The translations under genes and the position numbers were made by a program. From Streptomyces sp. NBC_00259 (GTDB lineage: Bacteria; Actinomycetota; Actinomycetes; Streptomycetales; Streptomycetaceae): a stretch of DNA of 64,000 nt. The DNA lies in assembly GCF_036181745.1 (NCBI RefSeq), contig NZ_CP108080.1, forward strand, positions 496,001 to 560,000, read 5' to 3'. Shown piece by piece: positions 1 through 9,535 of the stretch (within the stretch, counting starts at the first letter, position 1; each line of letters starts with the position of its first letter). Under the pieces are notes generated by a model. It searched no databases. It saw nothing but the letters and a program-made list of their open reading frames with translations, and was not told the DNA's origin.

Positions 1-1817
1 GGCAGGTCCAGGGTCGAGAAGTTGTGGACGGCCGTACGCAGCCGTCCCATGGTGGCGGCCGCGTGGAAGCCGTGACCGACGACGTCGCCGACCACGAGGG
101 CCACCCGGGCGCCGGGCAGGGGGATCACGTCGAACCAGTCGCCGCCGACCCCGCCGAGGCCGGGTTGTGCGGGCAGGTAGTGGTACGCGACGTCGAGGGC
201 GGCCTGCTCGGGCAGGGCGCGCGGCAGCAGACTGCGCTGAAGGGCGACCGCCATCATGTGCTCACGTGTGTAGCGGCGGGCGTTGTCGATGTTCACGGCG
301 GCGCGGGCGACCAGTTCCTCGGCGAGCGACACGTCCTCGTCGTCGAAGGGCTCGGGCTTCCGCGCGCGCCAGAAGGTGGCGATGCCGAGGGTCACATCAC
401 GGGCACGCAGCGGGACGGCGATCATCGAGTGGATTCCGTACCCGACGAGTCTGCGCGCACGGGCGGGCTCCTGTTCCTGCCAGCCGGAGAACGCGCCCAG
501 ATCCGCCTCCAGGACGGTCTTCCCCCTGGCGTACGCCTCAGCCTGCGGTGTGGCGTCCACGAAGTGGATCAGCCGTCCCTGCGCGTAGAGCGGGGTGTCG
601 TCCCTGATGCCCGCGAAGGCGATGCGGCGCATGCCGGTGCCGGTCTCCGCGGGTTCCTCGCCGCTCATCACGGCGTCCGGCAGATCGACCGTGACGTAGT
701 CGGCGAACCGCGGGACCGCGAAGTCGCTGAGTTCCTGGGAGGTCCGCACCACGTCGAGGGTGGTACCGATCCTCATCCCGGCGTCGTACACGAGCCTCAG
801 GCGCCCCTGGGCGGAGTCCGCCCTGCCGGTCAGCGCCCACAGCTCGGTGGTGTCGCGCAGGGTGGCGACGGTGCCGACCGGTACGTCGCAGGATGTCGCC
901 TCCGGGCTCATGGAGCGCTGGTTCACGGCCACGAGCCGGTCCCCGATCACATGCACCTCGTCGCTGGCCGGGCGTCCGGACCGCAGCAGCCGGGCGATGT
1001 TCGCGTCGATGCCGAGTTCGCCGACGGGGCGGCCCTGGGCGTCCGGGGGAATGGCGAGCAGCCGTCGCGCCTCGTCGTTGACGAGCACCAGCCGGTGGTC
1101 GGTGTCGACGATCAGCACACCCTCCCGTACGGCGTGCAGGACGGCGTCGTGGTGCTCGTACATCCGGGTCATCTCGGTGGGTCCGAGGCCGTGCGTCTGG
1201 TGCCGCAGGCGCCGGCTGATCAGGGCCGCGCCCGAGGTGGCGACGGCCAGGGCGAACACGGCGGCGCCGATCAGCACGGGCAGCTGGTCCCGGGTCAGGC
1301 CGCTCGCGCGATCCACCGTGATCCCGGCCGACACGAGACCGAGCACCTTCCCGTCCCTGCCGGTGACAGGTGCGACGGTCCGTACGGAGGGGCCCAGGGA
1401 GCCGGTGACGGTCTCCGTCACGACGCCGCCCGCCGCCGCCGGTGCGATGGTGCCCACGTACTTCTTCCCGATCCGGTCCGGGTCCGGATGGGTGTGGCGG
1501 ATGCCCTCCGGGGTCATGACGACGATGAAGTCCAGCCCGGAGGCCACCCTGGTGGCCTCGGTCCGGCTCTGCAGGGCCGCCGTCGGATCGGCGCCGGCAA
1601 GGGCTTCCTTGACACCCGGCGCGCTCGCGAAGGCCTGGGCCACGGCGATCGATCGGTTGCGGGCCTCCCGCTCGCTGTCGGCCCGGGACTGGAGGACCAG
1701 TGCCACGACAGCGGCGACGACGAGCAGCAGAGCCACCGTCGCCTGCAGGATGAACACCTGGCTTGCGACGGTCCGCGCGCTCATCACCGAGCGCAGGCGG
1801 CCGAGGGGACCGGCCAT
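1..1817 (-). CDS. Membrane sensor SpoIIE-type PP2C phosphatase (partial, 3' end outside window)
   Basis: Translating the minus strand from ATG 1817 gives at least 605 codons without a stop to the left edge. The N-terminus has one membrane segment (about residues 15-37), an extracellular Cache-like sensor region, a second membrane segment (about 172-198), a PAS-like region (about 225-335, 'REGVLIVDTDHRLVLVND'), a GAF-like region (about 355-510) and, from about 525, a SpoIIE/PP2C domain with the metal-site aspartates in GGDWFDV and VGDVVGHG. Such proteins dephosphorylate anti-sigma-factor antagonists in partner-switching cascades in response to small ligands. A STAS protein is encoded far away at 38429-38869; a link is speculative. 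An AGGAAC ribosome site directly precedes the ATG. The family is clear, but the ligand and partner are unknown. Confidence 0.9.
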   Translation of the reverse strand, partial: MAGPLGRLRSVMSARTVASQVFILQATVALLLVVAAVVALVLQSRADSEREARNRSIAVAQAFASAPGVKEALAGADPTAALQSRTEATRVASGLDFIVVMTPEGIRHTHPDPDRIGKKYVGTIAPAAAGGVVTETVTGSLGPSVRTVAPVTGRDGKVLGLVSAGITVDRASGLTRDQLPVLIGAAVFALAVATSGAALISRRLRHQTHGLGPTEMTRMYEHHDAVLHAVREGVLIVDTDHRLVLVNDEARRLLAIPPDAQGRPVGELGIDANIARLLRSGRPASDEVHVIGDRLVAVNQRSMSPEATSCDVPVGTVATLRDTTELWALTGRADSAQGRLRLVYDAGMRIGTTLDVVRTSQELSDFAVPRFADYVTVDLPDAVMSGEEPAETGTGMRRIAFAGIRDDTPLYAQGRLIHFVDATPQAEAYARGKTVLEADLGAFSGWQEQEPARARRLVGYGIHSMIAVPLRARDVTLGIATFWRARKPEPFDDEDVSLAEELVARAAVNIDNARRYTREHMMAVALQRSLLPRALPEQAALDVAYHYLPAQPGLGGVGGDWFDVIPLPGARVALVVGDVVGHGFHAAATMGRLRTAVHNFSTLDL

Positions 1818-1876
1818 GTTCCTATCTAACACCGCGCCCATACGCTGGGCGACCGGTCCCCGGGCGGTCCACGGGG

Positions 1877-2752
1877 TCACTGCCAGACGCGGATGTGGTC
1901 GACGTACACGGTGGAACTGGAGTCGAGCGGCGCGTTCGTGACCGAGCCGTCGGCGAACTGCAGGACCTCGTGGGAGAGGATCGGGAACTCCCTCACCAGG
2001 CTGATCAGCTCGGGGTCGGTGACGGTGCGTACGACGGCGCCGTCGTAGGTGAACTGGATCCGGGTGGGCGTCCAGCTCATGCCGTAGGTGTGGTACCAGC
2101 TGCTGTGCAGGCCGGGGGCGCCCACCGTGGCGGAGGACTGCTTGTGGTCGGCGGCGTAGCCGTCGTAGTGGATGGTGACGGGGTAGGTGTCGGCCTGGTC
2201 GGCGGTCTCCGTGATGTCGTACTCGGCTCCGTCCGCGGCCGTGCCCGGCGTCGAGCCGTGGCCACCGCTCGCCTGGAGCCAGACGGCCGCGAGGTGGCCG
2301 TTCGTCGCGTACGGGGTGTGCACGCGGGCTTCGAGGGTCCCGTGGGTGTAGTCGAACTTTCCCTGGCTGTCGACGCGGCCGCCCGCGTACTGCTTGTCGG
2401 CGAGTCGGGTGAGGTCGATGGCGAGGTTTCCGCCGTCGGAGGTGATGACACGCACGTTGGCGGGCTTGTACCACCAGCGGATGCCGTCGGTGCGGGAGGA
2501 CTCGGTGCGTTCCTGGTCGCGGGCGGTCCACTTGGACGTGTCCAGGGACGTTCCGGTGAACTCGTCGCTGAACACCAGGGCCTGGGCCGCGCGGGCCGTG
2601 CTGCCGAGCGGCTGGACGCCTGCGGGTGTGGCGGGGTCGACCAGGGACGGGGGCTCCTCGACGCCGGCCGGTGCGGCGGCCGCGCCCACGCAGGCGGCAA
2701 GCGCCGCGCAGGTCCCGATGAGGCGGCGGAGTACGGAGCGGTGCGGAACCAT
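1877..2752 (-). CDS. Secreted glycoside hydrolase family 16 protein
   Basis: This 291-residue protein has an N-terminal signal peptide (RRLIGTCAALAACVGAAAAPAG) and a single GH16 beta-jelly-roll domain. The catalytic ExDxxE motif is visible as EYDITE at about residue 177 and the protein ends in the typical GH16 strand VYVDHIRVWQ. GH16 enzymes cleave beta-1,3/1,4-glucans, agars or related galactans; which one cannot be read from the motif. I chose ATG 2752 because a GTCAGGAG ribosome site precedes it and the signal peptide follows directly; a longer in-frame reading to 3007 has no such support. It lies downstream of the N-glycan operon on the same strand but behind hairpins at 2981-3011 and 3026-3051, so it is probably transcribed separately. 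Confidence 0.88.
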   Translation of the reverse strand: MVPHRSVLRRLIGTCAALAACVGAAAAPAGVEEPPSLVDPATPAGVQPLGSTARAAQALVFSDEFTGTSLDTSKWTARDQERTESSRTDGIRWWYKPANVRVITSDGGNLAIDLTRLADKQYAGGRVDSQGKFDYTHGTLEARVHTPYATNGHLAAVWLQASGGHGSTPGTAADGAEYDITETADQADTYPVTIHYDGYAADHKQSSATVGAPGLHSSWYHTYGMSWTPTRIQFTYDGAVVRTVTDPELISLVREFPILSHEVLQFADGSVTNAPLDSSSTVYVDHIRVWQ

Positions 2753-2980
2753 GGGGCTTCTCCTGACACGTGCGCCGGGCAAGGACGGCATGGGCCTGTG
2801 ATGCACACGACAACCTGTGGTCACGCGACAAGTTCGGGGAGCGCGCCCCGGCGCGGAAGACATCGCGGCGGAATTCGGCAGGGAAGTCCAACAGCTGAAG
2901 CGGAAAGTCCACCTCTGGTGAATCCACCTCCGGCACGCCCGCCTCCGCCACCGGGAGGCGCGGCGAGGACGGATACGGCG

Positions 2981-3011
2981 AGGGGTGGCCGCATGTGCCG
3001 CGGCCACCCCT
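2981..3011 (-). terminator. Intrinsic terminator-like hairpin after the N-glycan operon
   Basis: Arms AGGGGTGGCCGC (2981-2992) and GCGGCCACCCCT (3000-3011) pair perfectly over 12 bp around a 7-nt loop. It lies 80 bp past the GH38 stop. There is no U-tract, as is common in Streptomyces. Confidence 0.6.
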
Positions 3012-3025
3012 GCCTCCCTGCCGGC

Positions 3026-3051
3026 CCCGACGCGCGTCAGTTCGCGTCGGG
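3026..3051 (-). terminator. Second hairpin downstream of GH38
   Basis: Arms CCCGACGCG (3026-3034) and CGCGTCGGG (3043-3051) pair over 9 bp around an 8-nt loop, 40 bp past the GH38 stop. With the hairpin at 2981-3011 it forms a tandem terminator-like region. Confidence 0.5.
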
Positions 3052-3090
3052 CCGCCTCATGTCCACTGCAGCCTCATGCCCACGTCGGCC

Positions 3091-6000
3091 TCAGGCCCTC
3101 TTCAGCCTCAGCGTCACCAGCTCGAACGGACGCAGCGAGAGAGAGACCGAGTCACCCGCGCGCTGTGGCTCCTGCGCCTGCGGCAACGGACGCTCCAGCA
3201 GGTCCGTCGCCTCTGCGCGGGCCACCTGGAAGCCCGCCGTCAGCGTCGCGCGGGCCCGGCCGCCCAGCGACTCGTGGAACCTGACCACGACGTCCCCGCT
3301 GCCGTCGTCCGCGAGCTTGACGGCGGTGACCACCACCGCGTCGTTGTCCACCGTGATCAGCGGCGCGATCCCGTCGTCCGCACCTGTGGCCCGCCGCTCG
3401 GGCAGGTTCACCCGGTAGCCCTCGCGGACCGCGTCCCCGATGGTCGCGCCCGGCACCAGCGCGTGCCGGAAGCGGTGCACGCCCTGGTCGGTCTCGGGGT
3501 CGGGGAAGCGCGGGGCGCGCAGCAGCGACACCCGGACCGTGGTCGTCGTACCGGCGTCGGAGGTACGGACGCTGCGGGTCACGTCATGCCCGTAGGTGGA
3601 GTCGTTGACCAGCGCCACGCCCCAGTCGGGCTCCCCGATGTGCACGAAGCGGTGGTTGCAGGCCTCGAACTTGGCCGCCTCCCAGCTGGTGTTGGTGTGC
3701 GTCGCCCGGTGGAAGTGGCCGAACTGCGTCTCCGACGCGTACCGCTCGGCGTGCACGTCCAGCGGGAACGCCAGCTTCAGGAACTTCTCGGTCTCGTGCC
3801 AGTCCACCTCGGTGTCGATGTCGAGCCGCTTGGCACCGGGCGCGAGCGACAGCACCTGGGTGACCTTCGATTCGCCGAAGGAGCGCACGATCCGTACCGC
3901 CGCCGTCTGCGAACCCTCGACCGCCTCGACCGCGTCCGCGTCCACGAGGTCCGTCACCGTGTTCCGGTAGAACTCGTCGACATCCCAGGCGTCCCACATG
4001 TTCGGGAAGTCGGGGTGGATCTGCAGCAGGTTGACGGCGCCGCCGGGCGCGACCGTCTCCCGCTCGGCGCCGATGTCGTAGACGGACACGACGAGTCCGC
4101 GCTCGTCGGTCTCCACGCGCAGCAGGCCGTTGTCGAGCACGTGGCCGCCGCCGTCGCGCGGGAGCAGATACGAGGTGCCGCCCTCGGCGGGCCGTGCGGC
4201 GCCGCCCGCCGCGACGCCGTGCCGGCTGTGCGGCGCGGAGTTGAAGACCAGCTCGGCCGTGCCCTCACCGGCGAGCGCGCGCTGGGCCGCCTCGACGACG
4301 CCGTTCAGCTCCTCGGCGACCGCCGCGTACGTCTTCTCGGCCTCGCGGTGCACCCAGGCGATGGAGGAGCCGGGCAGGATGTCGTGGAACTGGTGCAGCA
4401 GCACCGTCTTCCAGATCCTGTCCAGTTGCTCGTACGGGTACGGGAACCCGGCCCGTACGGCGGCCGTCGCCGCCCACAGCTCGGCCTCGCGCAGCAGATG
4501 CTCGGAGCGCCGGTTGCCCTGCTTGGTCCTCGCCTGGCTGGTGAGCGTGGCGCGGTGCAGCTCCAGGTAGAGCTCGCCGACCCACACGGGCGCGTTGGGG
4601 TATTCGGCCTCGGCCTTGGTGAAGAACTCCTCCGGGGTCTCCCAGACGACGGTCGCCGCGCCCTCCAGGTCCCGCATCCGGGCCGCCTTGGCGACCATCT
4701 CGCGGGTGGTGCCGCCGCCTCCGTCGCCCCAGCCGGTCGGGGCGAGCGAGTGCCGGGCCACGCCCTTGTCCTTGAAGTTCTTCGCCGCGTGGGCGATCTC
4801 GCTGCCCTTCATCGAGCAGTTGTAGGTGTCGACGGGCGGGAAGTGGGTGAAGATCCGCGTCCCGTCGATGCCCTCCCACTGGAAGGTGTGGTGCGGGAAC
4901 GTGTTGGTCCGGCTCCACGAGATCTTCTGCGTGAGCAGCCACTTGGAGCCCGCCGCCTTGATGATCTGCGGCAGCCCGGCGGCGAAGCCGAAGGTGTCCG
5001 GCAGCCACGCCTCGTCGTTCTCGACGCCGAACTCCTCCAGGAAGAACCGCTTCCCGTGCACGAACTGACGGGCCATCGCCTCCGAGCCCGGCATGTTGGT
5101 GTCCGACTCGACCCACATGCCGCCGGCCGGCACGAACCGGCCGTCGGCGACGGCCTTCTTCACCTTCGCCCACACCTCGGGCCGGTGGTCCTTGATCCAC
5201 GCCCACTGCTGGGCCTGCGACATGGCGAAGACGAAGTCGGGCTCGTCCTCCAGCAGCGCCGTCATGTTGGACGTCGTACGCGCGACCTTGCGCACGGTCT
5301 CGCGCAGCGGCCACAGCCACGCGGAGTCGATATGGGCGTGGCCGACGGCGCTGATGCGGTGCGCGGACGGCTGGGCGGGGGTGGCCAGCACCCCTTCGAG
5401 GCACGCCCGCGCCGCGGCCGCCGTGCCCTTGACGTCCTGCAGGTCGACGGCGTCCAGGGCCCGGTCGACGGCGCGCAGGATCTCCCAGCGCCGGGCGGAG
5501 TCGGCCGGGAGCTCCGGCATCAGCTCGCCGAGCACTTCGAGGTCCAAGACCAGCTGCCACACCGTCTCCTCGAAGACGGCGAGGTCCATGCGGGTCAGCC
5601 GGTACTGCGGGTCGCTGCCCGCGGTCTCCTTGTCGCCCAGCTGCGTCGGCAGGAAGGGGTGGTAGTCGAGGATGACCGGGTTCGACGCGGCTTCGATGTG
5701 CAGCCGCACCTCCTCACCGCCCTCGACGGGCGCCCCGATGCGCACCCACTGGTTGCGCGGGTTGAGGCCCTTCACCGGGGTGCCGTCGGGGCGGTACACG
5801 AGGCCCTCGCACTGGAAGCCGGGCATGTTCTCGTCGAAGCCCAGGTCGAGGATCGCCTCGACGGTCCGCCCGGCCCACTCGGCCGGCACGGTGCCGGTGA
5901 CCCGGAACCAGCTCGTCCCCCAGGGGGCGCCCCACTTCGCCCCGACCGCTGTCGGCGACGGCTCGGCCGCCAGCCCTTCGGCGACCGGGACGGGTTCGCC

Positions 6001-6117
6001 CGGAGCGTTCCAGACGGCCACCTCCAGCGGCACGGAGGCGGAGTACACCGCGGGGCGGATGCGCTCGTCGAGGACGCGCTTGAGGCGGGACTCGACCAGG
6101 CTGCGGTCGTCATGCAT
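3091..6117 (-). CDS. Cytoplasmic alpha-mannosidase, GH38
   Basis: The 1008-residue protein matches GH38 alpha-mannosidases in length and layout. The N-terminal catalytic half shows the metal-binding HAHIDSAWLW motif (about residue 259), the nucleophile region VESDTNMPGSE (about 336), LPDTFGFAAGLP, and HQFHDILPGSS (about 572); the C-terminal half is the beta-sandwich typical of the family. There is no signal peptide, so it should act on imported mannosides. ATG 6117 is preceded by AAGGGAGCG; the longer open frame to 6363 overlaps the GH85 gene and lacks support. It is the last gene of the operon that also encodes GH85, GH5 and the sugar ABC transporter, which points to trimming of alpha-mannose from high-mannose N-glycan fragments. 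Confidence 0.93.
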   Translation of the reverse strand: MHDDRSLVESRLKRVLDERIRPAVYSASVPLEVAVWNAPGEPVPVAEGLAAEPSPTAVGAKWGAPWGTSWFRVTGTVPAEWAGRTVEAILDLGFDENMPGFQCEGLVYRPDGTPVKGLNPRNQWVRIGAPVEGGEEVRLHIEAASNPVILDYHPFLPTQLGDKETAGSDPQYRLTRMDLAVFEETVWQLVLDLEVLGELMPELPADSARRWEILRAVDRALDAVDLQDVKGTAAAARACLEGVLATPAQPSAHRISAVGHAHIDSAWLWPLRETVRKVARTTSNMTALLEDEPDFVFAMSQAQQWAWIKDHRPEVWAKVKKAVADGRFVPAGGMWVESDTNMPGSEAMARQFVHGKRFFLEEFGVENDEAWLPDTFGFAAGLPQIIKAAGSKWLLTQKISWSRTNTFPHHTFQWEGIDGTRIFTHFPPVDTYNCSMKGSEIAHAAKNFKDKGVARHSLAPTGWGDGGGGTTREMVAKAARMRDLEGAATVVWETPEEFFTKAEAEYPNAPVWVGELYLELHRATLTSQARTKQGNRRSEHLLREAELWAATAAVRAGFPYPYEQLDRIWKTVLLHQFHDILPGSSIAWVHREAEKTYAAVAEELNGVVEAAQRALAGEGTAELVFNSAPHSRHGVAAGGAARPAEGGTSYLLPRDGGGHVLDNGLLRVETDERGLVVSVYDIGAERETVAPGGAVNLLQIHPDFPNMWDAWDVDEFYRNTVTDLVDADAVEAVEGSQTAAVRIVRSFGESKVTQVLSLAPGAKRLDIDTEVDWHETEKFLKLAFPLDVHAERYASETQFGHFHRATHTNTSWEAAKFEACNHRFVHIGEPDWGVALVNDSTYGHDVTRSVRTSDAGTTTTVRVSLLRAPRFPDPETDQGVHRFRHALVPGATIGDAVREGYRVNLPERRATGADDGIAPLITVDNDAVVVTAVKLADDGSGDVVVRFHESLGGRARATLTAGFQVARAEATDLLERPLPQAQEPQRAGDSVSLSLRPFELVTLRLKRA

Positions 6118-6149
6118 GAGGGTTCGCTCCCTTGGGGGGACGGTGCTTC

Positions 6150-8171
6150 TTACCAGGTGTGGGTGACGGTCACGGGGTCCGACGAGGTGTACAGCTCCCC
6201 GACGCTCCGCAGTTCGAACGTTGTTGTCCGCTCGCCCTGTTCGGGCTGGAGGCCCGGGACGAAGAAGGCCCGCTGACAGGTGCCGCCGAGGAAGCGCCGC
6301 GTCCCGTCGGGCAGGACCCGGTGCAGTGTGGAGTGGCGTACGTCGCCGGGCGCGGCGTTCCACGCGAAGCGCAGGTCGCCACCCGTGGCACCGGTGATCA
6401 CGGGCCCGGACGGAGCCGCGGGCCGCTGGTCGTTCCCGTCGTGGACCGCCAGCGCGCCCAGCCGCCAGCGCACGGGCGCGCCACCTCCGGTGAGCCGGAC
6501 GCCCAGCGCGTGCACGGTGCCGGACATCCCCGTCAGCCGCACCGTCGACGTCCGCCAGCCCTGCCCGGCGGCACCGAGCGGGACGTAGGTGTACGGGACG
6601 GGCTCACCCGGCCCCGCGGGCCCGGTGGTGGCGACGGCCAGTTCGACGGTGACGTTCCCCGCGTCGGCGCGGTGCGTCAGCTCGACGACCGTGTCCTCGG
6701 TGACCGTGAGCCGGGTCGCGTACAGGTCCAGGGTCGCGGGGGCGTCGAGCGCGCCGTCGACCAGGACGCTGCTGCCGCCGTGCCACGCGTCGGCGAAGTC
6801 GAACGTCACCGAAGGCCGTTGTCCCTCGGTCCGCACGGCCCAGCGCCGGGACGGCAGCTTGTCCTGCAGACCCAGGTGGTTCCAGGCGCGGTCCGAGGTG
6901 ACGCGGCCGCCCTCGTACCAGCGCAGCCCGTGCCCGGTGTTGAAGACGCTCGCGAACGGGACCGAGGTGACGGTCGAGCGGTCGGCGACGGACACGGCAG
7001 GGGCGCGCCAGTCGTCGTCGGGGTCGGGTTGTGACGGGTCGAGCGAGCGTCCGGTCCAGAAGCGGTCGTCCGCGGCGTGGAAATCGCCCGGGGTGCGCCC
7101 GACGGGCAGATGGTTGCGGGTCCACTCGGGCCGGTAGAGGCCGACCGAGACGACGTGCGACGAGCCGGCGGGCACGATGGCGTCCCAGTTCACCGAGGAG
7201 TTCCAGCCGTTGGCCTCGACATCGGCGCCCGCCCACAGCTCGTAGCGGTCGCGTCCGAGCTGCTCGGCGGTCCCTCCGGAGGAAACGAGGCTGCCCGGCG
7301 TCCAGCGGAAGTCGACGAACATCGAGTCGGCGGCCTGGAAGAACACCTTGTTCTGGTTGTTGAGCGCGCCCTGCCAGCTGACCGAACCGCTGACGGTCAT
7401 CGAGTCGTACCAGGTGACGCGCAGGCCCTTCGCCGAGGAGAGGGCCTTGAGCTCGGTGAGGAAGCCGAGCATGTCGGTGGCGAGCGCCGCGTTCCCGCCG
7501 CCGGTCTCGGCGTTGATGAACCAGCCGTCGAAGCCGTACGCCTCCGCGACCGCGACGAGCTGCGTGGCCAGCGGGTAGTGCCCGGCCGTGTCCTTCTGCA
7601 CCAGGTCGCGGGTCCACTGCAACTGTCCGCCGTACGCGACCGGGGGCAGGAAGACATTGCCGAGGACGGGCACTCCGTGGCGGTGGGCCGCGTCCACGAT
7701 CGGCGCGTTGGGCGCCAGGATCAGGCCCTCCCCCGACGAGCCGCCCCAGAAGACCAGCTCGTCGAGGTACGACCAGTGGGTGAGGGCGTAGTGGTCGGCG
7801 GTGGGCGCGCCCTGGGAGGGGTTGCCGGCGGTCGGGGCGAAGGAGACGAGCGACTGGACACGGGCCCCGCCGACGCGGGCGGTCGTGTTCGCCGGGGTCG
7901 GGGTGAACCGTGCGGCGAGCGGCACGGACGCGGCGTTGAACGCCAGGTCCGTGTCGTCCTCGGCCCGCCACGACTTCAGGCTGCGCCAGGTGATGCCCGG
8001 GCCCGGGGTGCCCGAGGGCAGCGAGTCGGGGTACCAGTAGGAGGCGTACGGCTGGAGTCCGGGGGCGGCCTCGGCCGCCGCCGCGGCGGCGGGCGGTGCC
8101 GGGACGAGGGCGGTCGCGGCGACGGCTCCGCCGGCGAGCAGGACGGTGCGTCTGGTCGGCTGCTGGCTCAC
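6150..8171 (-). CDS. Secreted endo-beta-N-acetylglucosaminidase, GH85
   Basis: The 673-residue product belongs to GH85, enzymes that cut the GlcNAc-GlcNAc bond in the N-glycan core. Visible hallmarks are LQPYASYWYPDSLPSGTPG at the mature start, the YLDELVFWGGSSGEG stretch and the catalytic Asn-x-Glu in FINAETGGG (about residue 220). The N-terminus carries a Tat-like signal (RRTVLLAGGAVAATALV), so it should be exported folded. C-terminal beta-sandwich modules follow. It lies 32 bp upstream of GH38 and 63 bp downstream of the GH5 gene, all on one strand. It would release high-mannose oligosaccharides from glycoproteins outside the cell for uptake by the adjacent ABC transporter. Confidence 0.92.
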   Translation of the reverse strand: MSQQPTRRTVLLAGGAVAATALVPAPPAAAAAAEAAPGLQPYASYWYPDSLPSGTPGPGITWRSLKSWRAEDDTDLAFNAASVPLAARFTPTPANTTARVGGARVQSLVSFAPTAGNPSQGAPTADHYALTHWSYLDELVFWGGSSGEGLILAPNAPIVDAAHRHGVPVLGNVFLPPVAYGGQLQWTRDLVQKDTAGHYPLATQLVAVAEAYGFDGWFINAETGGGNAALATDMLGFLTELKALSSAKGLRVTWYDSMTVSGSVSWQGALNNQNKVFFQAADSMFVDFRWTPGSLVSSGGTAEQLGRDRYELWAGADVEANGWNSSVNWDAIVPAGSSHVVSVGLYRPEWTRNHLPVGRTPGDFHAADDRFWTGRSLDPSQPDPDDDWRAPAVSVADRSTVTSVPFASVFNTGHGLRWYEGGRVTSDRAWNHLGLQDKLPSRRWAVRTEGQRPSVTFDFADAWHGGSSVLVDGALDAPATLDLYATRLTVTEDTVVELTHRADAGNVTVELAVATTGPAGPGEPVPYTYVPLGAAGQGWRTSTVRLTGMSGTVHALGVRLTGGGAPVRWRLGALAVHDGNDQRPAAPSGPVITGATGGDLRFAWNAAPGDVRHSTLHRVLPDGTRRFLGGTCQRAFFVPGLQPEQGERTTTFELRSVGELYTSSDPVTVTHTW

Positions 8172-8234
8172 GAACTACCTCCGGTGGGGTGAAGCGTGGT
8201 CAGGTCGGGTCGGGTCAGGTCAGGTCGGAGCGGT

Positions 8235-9485
8235 CTACAGAACCTGGTCCGGGGTGACGGTCCCGGTGATGCCGCGGGCGGCGAGGTGCTCGGCGTCGTC
8301 CGCGCGGCTCGCGAGCACGACGGCCGGGCGCGCGCCGTCGGCGGTGAGCCGGGCGAAGGCCTCGAACACGGCGCCGCCGGGCGCGCACACCGAGCGCTCG
8401 GGGGCGCTGTCGTCGTCCCCCGCGTCCACGACGAGCGCGGTGGTGCGGGGTGCCGGCAGGTACGGCCGGGCGCGCTGCTCCTCGACGATGCGGGCGATGC
8501 TCTTCCCGGCCGGCTTGATCTGCCGGTCGCTGGTCATCAGGCCCAGGCTGTACTCGAGTTCGGGGAAGTCGGCGAGCGAGCGGGACACGTCGTGCGAGCA
8601 CCACCAGGTGATGCCCCAGAGGTCCTCGCAGTCGAGGGCGCCCGCCACGGTGGCCTCGGTGAAGGTGTCCGCGTGTTCGGCGGGGATCAGCGGGGCGGGC
8701 GCGCCGACCTCCTGGAGCCAGACCGGCCGGTGCGGCTGCAGCGCCCAGGCCTTGGACAGCTCGATCAGGTAGGCGGCGTGGTGCTCGGTCGCCGTCCCCG
8801 TACGTCCGTGGCGCTGGGCGGTGCCGTTGAACACCCAGGAGTGCACGGCGGTGACGGCCCCGAGCCGTGCGGAGTGCGCGGGGGTGAAGGGCTGGTCGTC
8901 CTGGTACCAGGCGGCGTCGTACTCGGCGTGCAGATGCAGCTTTCCGGGCGCGCCCTCCTCGCAGGCGCCGAGCAGCACGTCCAGCCAGCGCTCGGCCTGC
9001 GCGGGGGTGATGCGGTCCGGGTCGGGGTGTGGCCCGGACGAGAACTGGTTGACCTCGTTGCCGATGGTCATCCCGATGAAGTTCGGCCGGTCCGCGAGGG
9101 CCGCGGCGAGCGTGCGCAGATACTCGGCCTGCCCCGACACCACGTCCGGGTCGGTGAAGAGGTTGCGCCGGTGCCAGGTCTGCGTCCAGGACGGCAGGAA
9201 GTCGAAGCTCGACAGATGCCCCTGCAGTCCGTCGACGTTGACGTCGAGGCCGCGCTCGGCGGCGGCGTCGGCCAGCTGTACGAGCTGCTCCACGGCGCGC
9301 GGGCGGATCAGGGTGCGGTTGGGCTGGAAGACCGGCCAGAGCGGGAAGACCCGGATGTGGTCGAGGCCGAGGCCGGCGATGGAGTCCAGATCGGCGCGTA
9401 CGGCGTCGAGGTCGAAGTCGAGCCAGTGGTGGAACCATCCCTGGCTGGGGGTGTAGTTGGCGCCGAAGCGCACGGATGAGGTCAT
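8235..9485 (-). CDS. GH5-type beta-mannosidase (GH5_18-like)
   Basis: The 416-residue protein is a clan GH-A TIM barrel. The acid/base Glu lies in TIGNEVNQ (about residue 145) and the nucleophile Glu in WLQEVGAP (about 257). The N-terminus VRFGANYTPSQGWFHHWLDFD resembles, from memory, the GH5_18 beta-mannosidases that hydrolyse Man-beta-1,4-GlcNAc left over from N-glycans in bifidobacteria. There is no signal peptide, so it is cytoplasmic. Its position between the ABC permeases and GH85/GH38 supports the role of cleaving the core disaccharide after import. The subfamily is my inference; membership of GH5/clan A is firm. Confidence 0.8.
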   Translation of the reverse strand: MTSSVRFGANYTPSQGWFHHWLDFDLDAVRADLDSIAGLGLDHIRVFPLWPVFQPNRTLIRPRAVEQLVQLADAAAERGLDVNVDGLQGHLSSFDFLPSWTQTWHRRNLFTDPDVVSGQAEYLRTLAAALADRPNFIGMTIGNEVNQFSSGPHPDPDRITPAQAERWLDVLLGACEEGAPGKLHLHAEYDAAWYQDDQPFTPAHSARLGAVTAVHSWVFNGTAQRHGRTGTATEHHAAYLIELSKAWALQPHRPVWLQEVGAPAPLIPAEHADTFTEATVAGALDCEDLWGITWWCSHDVSRSLADFPELEYSLGLMTSDRQIKPAGKSIARIVEEQRARPYLPAPRTTALVVDAGDDDSAPERSVCAPGGAVFEAFARLTADGARPAVVLASRADDAEHLAARGITGTVTPDQVL

Positions 9486-9535
9486 GTGCGGAGAGGTTCC
9501 TCGGAGTGGAGTGGTCGGTCCCGGGACGGCCCTGG

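Larger units (their letters stand above)
2753..3090. other. 338-bp intergenic region with several hairpins, no gene
   Basis: The stretch between GH38 and GH16 holds three inverted repeats: 2940-2946/2954-2960, 2981-2992/3000-3011 and 3026-3034/3043-3051. No convincing ORF with a ribosome site is present. It should hold the end of the GH38 transcript and the promoter of the GH16 gene, for which I see no strong -35/-10 pair. Confidence 0.6.

Noticed and set aside
2995..6276. A 1093-codon plus-strand frame opposite GH38
   Set aside because: Antisense shadow; the minus strand carries the complete set of GH38 catalytic motifs.
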